Shown: positions 48,246 through 56,025 of the stretch, piece by piece | Layout: each line of letters opens with the position of its first letter | Numbering within the stretch: the first letter of the stretch is position 1 | Program-made: the position numbers and the translations under genes | Notes under the pieces: model-generated | Databases searched by the model: none | Seen by the model: the letters and a program-made list of their open reading frames with translations, nothing else | Told to the model about the DNA's origin: nothing | Source: Poriferisodalis sp965237655 | GTDB taxonomy: Bacteria; Actinomycetota; Acidimicrobiia; Acidimicrobiales; Poriferisodalaceae | Length of the DNA stretch: 64,000 nt | Assembly (NCBI RefSeq): GCF_965237655.1 | Contig: NZ_CBDEGB010000001.1 | Location: forward strand, 496,001 to 560,000 | Direction of reading: 5' to 3'

Positions 48246-49663
48246 TCGCTGCGCTGGTGGCGGCTGCGTCCGCGCTTGCGCTTGCGCTGATCTTGGTTGT
48301 CATCATCGGCGTGCGGGCGCGGACGTCGGCTTCCGAGCGGCTCGGCCGTGTGGTGCACCGCTTTTCTGGTGAGGGCGAGCCCGACGGGCCGCGTCCCGGC
48401 GAACCACGTCTCGACGACTACGGCCTGGATGACTGGATCACCCATCTGGAGTCGGTTGCCACGACAGCTGCCATGACGGCCAACCTGGCTGAGCGGGACC
48501 GGGCGCGCTGGCAGCTGGCCATGAACGAGCTCTCGGTGGGCGTGGTACTGGTGGACGAGGACGGCACTGTCTGTGCCAGCAATGCGCTGGCCGACGAGAT
48601 GATGTCGGCCCGCGACGCGATGGCACTGGTTGGCGCAGGGGTGACCCAGTTGCTCGAGGCGGCCCGGGACGGGCACGCTCGCTCCCGCATCGTGAAGCTG
48701 ACCGGTCCGCCGCCGCGGGTGATCGAGATCAGCGCTCACCCCGTGGCGAGCGACCGTCACGCTCTGGGCGCAGTGGCGGTGATTGCGGACCGGACTGAGG
48801 GTGCGCGGGTCGACCACGTGCGCCGTGACTTCGTGGCCAACCTGAGCCATGAGCTGCGGACGCCGGTGGGCGCCATTGCGCTGCTGTCCGAGACGCTGGC
48901 CGAAGAGGGCGATGCGGAGGTGCGCACCCGGCTCGTCGACCGCATCAGTGCCGAGGCTGAGCGGGTGCGACTCATCATCGACGACCTGCTGGAGCTGAGC
49001 CGGGTCGAGCTGGAGGGCTCCATGCGGCGGGAATCGGTGCCGGTTGTGCCGCTGCTGAGCGAGGTGGCACACCAGTACTCCGAGCACGCCCGCAAGCACG
49101 ACGTGGCGCTGGTGCGGCCGGCTGTTGATCAAGACGATGATCAGGGCATCGCGCTGCACGCCGATCGGGGGCAGCTGCTGCGAGCGGTTGGCAATCTGGT
49201 CGACAACGCCATCAAGTACAGCGACCCCGGTTCGGAGGTGCGGTTGAGCGTGGCTCCCCGTTCGGTCGACGACGGGCCGCCGTCAGCGGTGCTGGCCGAT
49301 GCGGACGCGGCGGTGACTCGGATCGGGCCTCCGGATGCATTTGGGGCGTTGGATGCGGCTGACTCGTTGGATGATCTGGATGATCTGGATGACGCAGCTG
49401 ACGCATCCGAGGCAGCCAAGACATGGGTGGACATCGTGGTTGCCGACGAGGGCATCGGCATTCCCGCCGATGAGACCGAGCGGGTATTCGAGCGCTTCTA
49501 CCGGGTCGACAAAGCTCGTGCCCGTGCTACGGGCGGCACCGGTTTGGGCCTGAGCATCGTGCGCCACGTGGTTGCCAATCATGGCGGCGAGGTGATGCTG
49601 CATACGCGTGAGGGCGTCGGCACCACGTTCACACTGAGATTCCCCGCTCCCGAAGACTCTTGA
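48242..49663 (+). CDS. senX3: Phosphate-sensing histidine kinase (SenX3/PhoR-like)
   Basis: A 473-residue kinase with one N-terminal membrane helix (AAASALALALILVVIIGVRA), a PAS-like domain (ARWQLAMNELSVGVVLVDED), the H-box DFVANLSHELRTPVGAIALL and the ATPase boxes NLVDNAIKYSDPGSEV (N), DEGIGIPADETERVFERFYR (G1) and GGTGLGLSIVRHVVANHGGE (G2). Between N and G1 is a roughly 40-residue Asp/Ala-rich insertion (DSLDDLDDLDDAADASEA) encoded by 12-bp repeats. It is paired with the downstream regulator. Confidence 0.93.
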   Translation: MIAALVAAASALALALILVVIIGVRARTSASERLGRVVHRFSGEGEPDGPRPGEPRLDDYGLDDWITHLESVATTAAMTANLAERDRARWQLAMNELSVGVVLVDEDGTVCASNALADEMMSARDAMALVGAGVTQLLEAARDGHARSRIVKLTGPPPRVIEISAHPVASDRHALGAVAVIADRTEGARVDHVRRDFVANLSHELRTPVGAIALLSETLAEEGDAEVRTRLVDRISAEAERVRLIIDDLLELSRVELEGSMRRESVPVVPLLSEVAHQYSEHARKHDVALVRPAVDQDDDQGIALHADRGQLLRAVGNLVDNAIKYSDPGSEVRLSVAPRSVDDGPPSAVLADADAAVTRIGPPDAFGALDAADSLDDLDDLDDAADASEAAKTWVDIVVADEGIGIPADETERVFERFYRVDKARARATGGTGLGLSIVRHVVANHGGEVMLHTREGVGTTFTLRFPAPEDS

Positions 49664-49692
49664 CAGAACCCTTGAGGCAACCAGGCAGGACA

Positions 49693-50409
49693 ATGACGAC
49701 ATCGATACTGGTCGTAGACGACGAGCCGTCCTTCACCGAGGCCCTCACCGTGGGCTTGCGGCGCGAGGGCTTCGAGGTGCGCACTGCCGCTGACGGCCGC
49801 GCCGCCCTGGCCGAGATCAGCGAGTCCGAGCCCGATCTGGTGTTGCTGGACGTGATGCTGCCCGGCATGTCGGGCTTGGATGTCTGCCGGGAAATCCGCA
49901 AGTCGTCACGGGTGCCGCTCATCATGGTGACCGCTCGTGGCGAGGAGATCGATGCCGTCGTGGGCCTGGAGGTGGGTGCCGACGACTATGTCACCAAGCC
50001 GTACCGGCTGCGCGAACTGGTGGCTCGCATGCGGGCGGTGCTGCGGCGCGCTTCGGGCCAGCCGGTCGAGCCCGAGGGCGACACCACCTGTCTGATCGAG
50101 GGCGACGTGGCGCTCGACATCGATCGACATGAGCTGCGGGTGGGCGGCGAGCTGGTGACCCTGGCGCTGAAGGAATTCGAGCTGCTGGCCTACTTGCTGC
50201 AGAACGCCGGCCGGGTGGTGACCCGCGACAGCCTCATGCAGAACGTGTGGGGCTACGACTACATCGGCGACACCAAGACGATTGACGTTCATGTGAAGCG
50301 GCTGCGGGCCAAAATCGAGGACGATCCGTCGAATCCGCAGCGGATCACAACCATCCGCGGTCTGGGTTATCGCTACGAGCGGACTGCGGCGAGGCCCGAC
50401 GCCTCATGA
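49693..50409 (+). CDS. regX3: OmpR-family phosphate response regulator (RegX3-like)
   Basis: A 238-residue regulator from the ATG at 49693. The receiver holds the DDE pocket VVDDEPSFTEAL, LLDVMLPGMSG (phosphoacceptor Asp) and DDYVTKPYRLRELVARM. The C-terminal winged helix has VTLALKEFELLAYLLQNAGR, VVTRDSLMQNVWGYDYIGD and KTIDVHVKRLRAKIEDD. It should bind the PHO box upstream of pstS. It lies 30 bp after the kinase gene and is the last gene of the phosphate cluster. Confidence 0.94.
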   Translation: MTTSILVVDDEPSFTEALTVGLRREGFEVRTAADGRAALAEISESEPDLVLLDVMLPGMSGLDVCREIRKSSRVPLIMVTARGEEIDAVVGLEVGADDYVTKPYRLRELVARMRAVLRRASGQPVEPEGDTTCLIEGDVALDIDRHELRVGGELVTLALKEFELLAYLLQNAGRVVTRDSLMQNVWGYDYIGDTKTIDVHVKRLRAKIEDDPSNPQRITTIRGLGYRYERTAARPDAS

Positions 50410-50430
50410 GCCCCCTATGACTGCGGGCTG

Positions 50431-51876
50431 ATGCAACCGTTCACCTGGCTCGCCCGCACGCACCTGCTGTCCGCCGCAGGCGATGCGCTGATTGCGATTG
50501 CGCTGGCCGGGTCGCTGTTCTTCAACTTGGATCCGGCTGCTGCGCGGCCCAAGGTGGCGTTGTACCTGCTGGTGACCATGGCGCCGTTCGCCTTGGTCGG
50601 GCCGCTTATTGGGCCGCTGGTGGATCGTGCCCGCGGCGGGCGCCGGAGCATGATCATTGGTGCCGGTATTGCCCGTGCAGTCCTGGCGCTGCTGATGGTG
50701 CGCCACCTCGACTCGCTGCTGCTGTTCCCCGAGGCGTTCGGTGCGCTGGTGGCGGGCAAGACGTACCACGTGGCTAAGAGCGCGGTGGTGCCGGGGCTGG
50801 TGCGTGAAGAACGCGACCTGGTGGAGGCGAACTCGAAGCTGATGTTGCTGAGCGGGCTGGGGGGTGCGCTTGCCGCTGGGCCGGGCGTGCTGTTGAGCTT
50901 GATCTCTTCGCGCTGGGTGCTGGTGCTGGCGTCGGTGGTGTTCGTGCTGATGACGTTCCCCGCTGCCCGGCTGCCCCGCACGGCTGTGCGGCCGCCGCGG
51001 TCACACCCCGGCGAGGCGGGCCATGTGCCTCAGGTGCCTCAACCGGGACCGGCGCCTCGTCACGACCGTCCCCACAGCGACCCGTATTCCGAGCCGCTCG
51101 GTCCCCGTTGGCGAAGGCCATCAGAGCTCTACACGGGGCCATGGCGTGACGAGGGGGACATCGAAGGGGGCATCGGAGTCGGCAGCGACCCGGGTGGGCG
51201 TCCGCAGCCAGGCCCGCCGGCGGTGCCGAGACAGGCTCCCGCTGCGACGCGACGGGGCGGGATGCTGCTGGCGGGCTCGGCCATGGGCGTCGTGCGTGCC
51301 ATGACCGGCTTCACGCTGTTTCTTATTGCGTTCTGGCTGCGCACCGACGATGCGGCGCCGTGGTGGTTCGGTTTCATGTTCACGGCGAGTGCTGTCGGCC
51401 AGCTGGTGGGCGCCGTTTCCGCGCCTTGGTTGCGTCGCCGCATCCGTGAGGAGGCCCTGCTCGCCTGCACTCTTCTGCTGGCAGCCGTTGGGTCGTTCTA
51501 TGTGGTGACGGCGCCCGATCGGGTATCGGTGCTGGGGCTGGCCATGGTGATCGGACTCATGTCCGCTCTGGGGAAGCTGTGCTTCGACGCGATCGTGCAG
51601 CGCGACGAGCTGCCTGTGGATCATGGCCGCACGTTTGCCCGCTTCGAGACCCGCTTCCAGGTGATGTGGGTGATCGGCGCGCTGGTGCCGGTGGTTACGC
51701 CGAACGGCATCCTGCCGCTGCGGGCCGGGGTGATGCTGCTAGGCATCGCCGCCACCGTGGCGGTAGTTCTCTACCTCGGGGGGCTGTGGGCGCTGGCTCG
51801 GGGCCGGCGTCCTCCTTCGGAGATCATCGCCACCCGTGTGCGGACCCGTATCCGCCGCAAGAATCAGACGTCGTGA
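50431..51876 (+). CDS. Major facilitator superfamily transporter
   Basis: A 481-residue transporter with two bundles of hydrophobic helices, the first opening ALIAIALAGSLFFNLDPAAA, then LVTMAPFALVGPLIGPLVDR, and the second starting about residue 275 (MLLAGSAMGVVRAMTGFTLF). Between bundles is a long Pro/Arg/Asp-rich cytoplasmic loop of about 85 residues (SEPLGPRWRRPSELYTGPWR is part of it), larger than typical. Substrate is unknown. It follows the phosphate cluster by 21 bp but there is no evidence of a phosphate role. Confidence 0.8.
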   Translation: MQPFTWLARTHLLSAAGDALIAIALAGSLFFNLDPAAARPKVALYLLVTMAPFALVGPLIGPLVDRARGGRRSMIIGAGIARAVLALLMVRHLDSLLLFPEAFGALVAGKTYHVAKSAVVPGLVREERDLVEANSKLMLLSGLGGALAAGPGVLLSLISSRWVLVLASVVFVLMTFPAARLPRTAVRPPRSHPGEAGHVPQVPQPGPAPRHDRPHSDPYSEPLGPRWRRPSELYTGPWRDEGDIEGGIGVGSDPGGRPQPGPPAVPRQAPAATRRGGMLLAGSAMGVVRAMTGFTLFLIAFWLRTDDAAPWWFGFMFTASAVGQLVGAVSAPWLRRRIREEALLACTLLLAAVGSFYVVTAPDRVSVLGLAMVIGLMSALGKLCFDAIVQRDELPVDHGRTFARFETRFQVMWVIGALVPVVTPNGILPLRAGVMLLGIAATVAVVLYLGGLWALARGRRPPSEIIATRVRTRIRRKNQTS

Positions 51877-51899
51877 CTAGCCGTGGTAACTGGTCAAGT

Positions 51900-51930
51900 G
51901 GCAGGTTGAGGCGGGCTAGCCACAGGCCGG
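51900..51930 (+). repeat. 31-bp duplicate of the DUF2342 gene tail
   Basis: GGCAGGTTGAGGCGGGCTAG and the next 11 bases match 51987-52017, inside the 3' end of the minus-strand DUF2342 gene, with one mismatch in 31 bp. The duplicate lies past the gene's stop and is followed by a second partial copy (51932-51955). No insert separates the copies (87 bp apart). Confidence 0.92.
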
Positions 51931-51979
51931 CCAGCCAGAGGCCGGGCGCCGCAAGCAGGTCTGGCGCAAGAACGTCGGG

Positions 51980-53155
51980 CTAGAGCGGCAGGTCGAGGCG
52001 GGCTAGCCACAGGCCGGGCGCCGCAAGCTCGTTGGGTGTCGGGAGCGCCCCTTGTTCCCACAGGCGGGCCAAGCCCTCCCGGCCGGCTCGCTCGATCACG
52101 CCGGCAACGAAGTTGTCGCCCCGGTCGCGGGCTTCGGCGCTCAGCCGCACTCCCAGCAGCCGATCTGCGAAGTCCGTTCCCTGCGCGGCAACCTGGCGTC
52201 GCCGCACGGCCTCGCTCAGTGCGCCGAAGCCACCGATGAGCCGGGGCCCCGCCTGGGCGACCACATCATCGACATAGGCGTGGACGACGCTCAGCAGCGT
52301 CTCGAGCCGTTGTACGGTGTCGTTTTGGCTGTCGTCTCGTGACACGCCCAGCAGCAGCTCGGGGTTGCCGAAGATGCGCTGCAGCTGCGTGTTCATCTGC
52401 TGGGATGCGTCCGCGCTGTCGGCGAGCGCCGTGAGGTCGAGGTCCAGGTCGTCAAAGGTGGGCTCGCTGCGGCGGAAGCCGTCCACGTAGCGGTGCAGCA
52501 GCCTGTCGAGCTCGGCATGCACGTGTGTCACCGACAGCACCGAGTGCATGGCGTGCTCCCGGATGGCGACCCACAGCATCACGTCGTCGACGTCGAGGCT
52601 CCATTCGCCGGCGAAGTCGGTGATGTTGGCGGGCACGATAAGCACTCGGTCGTGCTGGCGGGGCACCCCGAGGTCCGAGTTGCCGAATGCCTTGGTGGCG
52701 AGGTGGCCGGCCATCATGCCGGCGGTCATGGCCACGGTCATCGGGCTCATCATGCGGAGCAGGCCGGCGAAGGGGTCCATGCTGTGTTCTTGACCATGTT
52801 CTTGGTCGCTGGCCAGGCGTTCGGACAGGCGATCCATGAGGGGGCGGATGGTTTCGAGTGCGTCGCTGGCCCACCCCGAGCGGGTGACAGGATCGGTGCG
52901 TGGGGGACGGCCGCCGGATGTGGGATCGAGGTTGGTGACATGGGCCACATGCAGTTCTGCTACCCGGCTGATCTCGCTGAGGCGGTGCCGGACGACTGGG
53001 TCGACGTTGTGTTCGAGCTTGCCGCCGGTGGCGAGTTGGTTGGCGGCCTGCCGGGCGCCTTCCCAGAGGTTTGCGTCATTGCCGAGGAGCGCGGCGATGT
53101 CACCGAGAAACGGGATGCCCGAGAACGGGTTGTCGTCGTCGTCGGGAGGGGCCAC
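51980..53155 (-). CDS. DUF2342 / zinc-dependent metalloprotease-like protein (F420-associated family)
   Basis: A 391-residue protein from the GTG at 53155 (VAPPDDDDNPFSGIPFLGDI). It shows the family's NPF start, the helical WEGARQAANQLATGGKLEHN, MMAGHLATKAFGNSDLGVPR, DDVMLWVAIREHAMHSVLS and a C-terminal region ending RLDLPL. The metalloprotease HExxH of the family would align with REHAMH, so the first His is lost and zinc peptidase activity is doubtful. Members are annotated as F420-biosynthesis-associated or zinc metalloproteases; function is unproven. The 3' end is duplicated downstream of the stop. Confidence 0.75.
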   Translation of the reverse strand: MAPPDDDDNPFSGIPFLGDIAALLGNDANLWEGARQAANQLATGGKLEHNVDPVVRHRLSEISRVAELHVAHVTNLDPTSGGRPPRTDPVTRSGWASDALETIRPLMDRLSERLASDQEHGQEHSMDPFAGLLRMMSPMTVAMTAGMMAGHLATKAFGNSDLGVPRQHDRVLIVPANITDFAGEWSLDVDDVMLWVAIREHAMHSVLSVTHVHAELDRLLHRYVDGFRRSEPTFDDLDLDLTALADSADASQQMNTQLQRIFGNPELLLGVSRDDSQNDTVQRLETLLSVVHAYVDDVVAQAGPRLIGGFGALSEAVRRRQVAAQGTDFADRLLGVRLSAEARDRGDNFVAGVIERAGREGLARLWEQGALPTPNELAAPGLWLARLDLPL

Positions 53156-53158
53156 AAC

Positions 53159-53261
53159 GGCATGGTACGGCTGGGCGAACCGGCCGAGGGTGTTGCCGGG
53201 ATGGGGTGTCGCTGGGGTGGGGTGTCGCTGGGATCGGGCATGGTAGGGCTGGGCGCACCGG
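53159..53261. repeat. Duplicated 25-bp blocks in the divergent DUF2342/SDR interval
   Basis: GGCATGGTACGGCTGGGCGA (53159 onward) and GGCATGGTAGGGCTGGGCGC (53237 onward) match over about 25 bp with two mismatches, and GGGGTGTCGCTGGG is present twice between them. The interval also contains the starts of both divergent genes, so the repeats may affect their promoters. Confidence 0.75.
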
Positions 53262-53279
53262 CTGGGGCATCGTAGGGAT

Positions 53280-54272
53280 ATGACCCCACGGATCGCGGTG
53301 ACGGGCGCGGGCGGCGTGATCGGCGCCCGGGTGCTGCAGTGGCTGGCTGGGTCCTTCGACGAGGTCGTGGATATCGACGATGCTGGCGGGGCTGGAGCGG
53401 CTGGCGGGGCTGGCGGGGCTGGCGGGGCTGGCGGGGCTGACCTGTTCGGCGCCGAGGTACTGGTGCACTTGCGGTTGACCCGTGAGGTGACCACGGATCG
53501 TCTGCGCCGGGTACTCGCAGTTGCGGATGGGGTCAAACATCTGACGCTGGTGTCGAGCGCCGCCGTCTACGGGGCGTGGCCGAACCATCCGACGCCCATC
53601 TCGGAGGACGTGCCGGTGCGGCCCAATCTCGAGTCGTCGTTCGCCGTGCACCAGGCTGATGCCGAACGCACGGTCCTGGACTGGCGTGATGCTGATCCGG
53701 CCCGCACGGTGGCGATTCTGCGGCCGGCGCCTGTGGTTTCGAGCGGCATCGGGGGTCCGATCGGCGAGGCGATGCTTGCCGCAGCGCCCATTCGCACTGG
53801 AAGCGACGATCCGCCCGTGCAGTTCCTGCACCTGGACGACCTGGGGTCCGCCGTTGTGCTCGCCACGCAGCGCCGCCTGTCGGGCGTGTTCAACGTGGCC
53901 CCCGACGGCTGGCTGTCGCCTGGCGAGCTGCGGGCCCTGCTGGGGGCCCGGCCCAAGATCCGCCTGCCCATGCCGTTGCCCAAGCGGCTCGACCGCTACG
54001 TGGCCAGCCGGGTCGGCCATTCCGCCCCCGAGGGACTGCTGCCGTACACCCGCTATAGCTGGGTGGTGGCCAACGATCGGCTCCGTGCGGAGGGCTGGAC
54101 GCCCCGCTACAGCAGTGCCCAGGCGTACGTGATTGCGGACGTCGGAATGCCCTGGGACGACCTCAATGCGCGCCAACGCCAGCACGCGATGTTGGTCGGC
54201 GCAGGGGCTGCTTTGGTGGCCGGAGGGTGGGCTGCCGCGGCCTGGCTCCGGCGCTCCTACGCTTTGCGATGA
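53280..54272 (+). CDS. Atypical NAD-binding SDR (epimerase/dehydratase family)
   Basis: A 330-residue extended-SDR protein with Rossmann motif VTGAGGVIGARVLQWLAG and the active-site segment LVSSAAVYGAW. The YxxxK catalytic pair is replaced: the aligned segment reads SSFAVHQADAERTV (Phe for Tyr, Gln for Lys), so it probably lacks classic dehydrogenase/epimerase activity. A run of five 9-bp repeats encodes AAGGAGGAGGAGG after the first strand. The C-terminus carries a hydrophobic segment (LVGAGAALVAGGWAAAAWL), possibly a membrane anchor. Confidence 0.75.
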   Translation: MTPRIAVTGAGGVIGARVLQWLAGSFDEVVDIDDAGGAGAAGGAGGAGGAGGADLFGAEVLVHLRLTREVTTDRLRRVLAVADGVKHLTLVSSAAVYGAWPNHPTPISEDVPVRPNLESSFAVHQADAERTVLDWRDADPARTVAILRPAPVVSSGIGGPIGEAMLAAAPIRTGSDDPPVQFLHLDDLGSAVVLATQRRLSGVFNVAPDGWLSPGELRALLGARPKIRLPMPLPKRLDRYVASRVGHSAPEGLLPYTRYSWVVANDRLRAEGWTPRYSSAQAYVIADVGMPWDDLNARQRQHAMLVGAGAALVAGGWAAAAWLRRSYALR

Positions 54273-54739
54273 TGATGGTGCCGCCACAGCACGACACTTG
54301 GGTGGAATTGACGCCCGAGGAGCTGCCGATCGCGGCCATTTATGACTGGGCGCTCGACCCGGAGGCGGGGGCGGTGGTGCTGTTCTCGGGCACGGTCCGT
54401 GACCACGCCGAGCACCGCACGGGTGTTACGCAATTGGTCTATGAGGCGTACGAGTCGGAGGTTGGGCCGCGGCTTGCCGACATCGCTGCCGAGATGCGGC
54501 AGCGGTGGCCGAGCGTGCGCAAGGCGGCGCTGTTGCATCGGGTGGGGACACTGTGCCTGACCGAGAGCTCGGTGGTGGTGGCCGCTTCGGCTCCGCATCG
54601 TGATGCAGCATTCGAAGCCGCCCGGTTCGGTATCGATACCTTGAAGGCCACGGTGCCGATCTGGAAGCAAGAGCATCACGACGGCGGAACCGACTGGGGT
54701 TTGCAGTCGCAGCCGGTCGCGCAGGTGCCCGGGTCATGA
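54269..54739 (+). CDS. moaE: Molybdopterin synthase catalytic subunit
   Basis: A 156-residue MoaE. Motifs include GAVVLFSGTVRDHAEHRTGV, LVYEAYESEVGPRLADIA, VGTLCLTESSVVVAASAPHR and the catalytic Lys segment LKATVPIWKQEHHDGG. MoaE with thiocarboxylated MoaD makes molybdopterin. Its ATG overlaps the SDR stop by four bases and its stop overlaps the next ATG, so it is embedded in an operon. Together with the Mo-hydroxylase-like gene at 26 kb it implies Mo-cofactor use. Confidence 0.92.
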   Translation: MMMVPPQHDTWVELTPEELPIAAIYDWALDPEAGAVVLFSGTVRDHAEHRTGVTQLVYEAYESEVGPRLADIAAEMRQRWPSVRKAALLHRVGTLCLTESSVVVAASAPHRDAAFEAARFGIDTLKATVPIWKQEHHDGGTDWGLQSQPVAQVPGS

Positions 54740-56025
54740 GCCCGCTGCTGTTTCTGGCTATCGCCATAGTTGTGCCGTTGTTGGGAATGGCTGTGCTGGG
54801 CGTGGGCGCCCGCTTGAAGAGCCAGCGTGTGACCGACGACGAAACCGAGCCGTTCCGGCGGAGGTTGGCGTCGATTGCTCCCCGATCGTCGGGTGGGCGA
54901 TCGTTGGGCACACCGGGGCTGGTGCAGATGATGCGGCGGCTGAGGGGCGCACGAGGCGCTGACCCGGCTGACGCGAGCGATGCGGCTGTTGATGCGGCGG
55001 CAGCCAACGCGGGAACAAGAGGCGCAGCGGACAGCGCGGCGGCGAGAGGCGCTGCGTCGAGAGGCGCTGCGGCGAGGGACGCGGCTGGCGGCGAGGCGGC
55101 GAGAAGCGCGGCGGCGGGTGGCGCGGCTGACGGTGGGTTGGCGGGCGGCGCGGCGTTTGACGCTGGGACGGCTGGGAACGATGGGGGCAGAAGGCAACGG
55201 CGCGGCCGGCGTCGGCAGCGCACCCAACGGCCCGAGACAACAATCGGCGTAGTTCGCCCCAAGGCCACGACTGCCAGCGTCCGGCTGATCGAGCGCGAGT
55301 ACTCGTTGCCGCTGCTGCCACCATTCAGCGCCGAGCTTGACGATCCCGCTTGGCAGCGACGGGATGCACGCACGCATGCACCCGGCCGACGACCCGAAGC
55401 CCGGCAACCACCGGCCCGAAAGACGGAGCCATCGGCCAGTTCAACCCAGCCTCTGGCCAGTTCAACCCAGTCTCTGGCCAGTTCAACCCAGTCTCCGGCC
55501 AGTTCAACCCAGCCAGGGTTCGGTTCTGCACAGTCGCGGGCTCATTCAGCGCAACCAAGGGTCGGCTCTGCACGGTCGCTGGCCGATGCGACGCAGCCGT
55601 CGCCGCGCTCGATACGGCCGCCGGGTTCCAGCGTTCGCCTCCTACCCGCACAGGGGAGCGGCCGAGACCAAGATCAGCATCGACGGCCTGTCTCAAGCCC
55701 GGCATCCGATGGCCGTCCTGATGCCGACCGTCCTGATGCCAGCCGCCGCGGTGCCGTTGGTCCTGGTGCCGTGCGCCGCGGTGCCGTTGGTCCTGGTGCC
55801 GTTGGTCGTGGTGCCGTGCGCCGCGGTGCCGTCCGTCGTGATGCCGACCGCCGCGTACACAGCACAGTCGGCACTCCTCTGCCCGCCCCCACAGCTCCGG
55901 CGCCCCCGCAGGCTGCGCCCCAATTCGAGGGCACAGTGCGGCTCGTGGCGATCCAGACTCCAATCGTGCCGCCACGCAACGAACGGGTCACATCTCGCAA
56001 CCAAAGGCGTCGTCCTGCCTCGTGA
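54736..56025 (+). CDS. Low-complexity single-pass membrane protein
   Basis: A 429-residue frame whose ATG overlaps the moaE stop (ATGA). Residues 2-24 form a membrane helix (LLFLAIAIVVPLLGMAVLGV). The rest is low-complexity: Ala/Gly/Arg-rich (about 75-160), an ordered-looking VRLIEREYSLPLLPPFSAEL near 185, then Ser/Thr/Gln repeats (SSTQ) and Gly/Ala/Val/Arg repeats (RGAVGPGAVRR). The DNA is repetitive at 15-30 bp scale. The C-terminal part overlaps the MreB start. No family is recognised; expression is plausible because of the overlaps, but the extent is uncertain. Confidence 0.5.
   Translation: MSPLLFLAIAIVVPLLGMAVLGVGARLKSQRVTDDETEPFRRRLASIAPRSSGGRSLGTPGLVQMMRRLRGARGADPADASDAAVDAAAANAGTRGAADSAAARGAASRGAAARDAAGGEAARSAAAGGAADGGLAGGAAFDAGTAGNDGGRRQRRGRRRQRTQRPETTIGVVRPKATTASVRLIEREYSLPLLPPFSAELDDPAWQRRDARTHAPGRRPEARQPPARKTEPSASSTQPLASSTQSLASSTQSPASSTQPGFGSAQSRAHSAQPRVGSARSLADATQPSPRSIRPPGSSVRLLPAQGSGRDQDQHRRPVSSPASDGRPDADRPDASRRGAVGPGAVRRGAVGPGAVGRGAVRRGAVRRDADRRVHSTVGTPLPAPTAPAPPQAAPQFEGTVRLVAIQTPIVPPRNERVTSRNQRRRPAS
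55436..55515 (+). repeat. 18-bp tandem repeats in the low-complexity gene
   Basis: Four near-identical 18-bp units of the form GGCCAGTTCAACCCAGYC encode consecutive (L/S/P)ASSTQ blocks. All repeats are multiples of three bases, so copy-number change would keep the frame. Confidence 0.85.
55716..55855 (+). repeat. 15-bp degenerate tandem repeats in the low-complexity gene
   Basis: Variants of a 15-bp unit built from GCCGTTGGTCCTGGT and GCCGTGCGCCGCGGT occur about nine times head to tail, encoding RGAVGPGAVRR-type blocks. Unit length preserves reading frame. Confidence 0.85.

Noticed and set aside
55337..56014. N-terminal extension of MreB in the long upstream frame
   Set aside because: The upstream frame is a shadow of the low-complexity gene; MreB homology begins exactly at the CTG at 56015.
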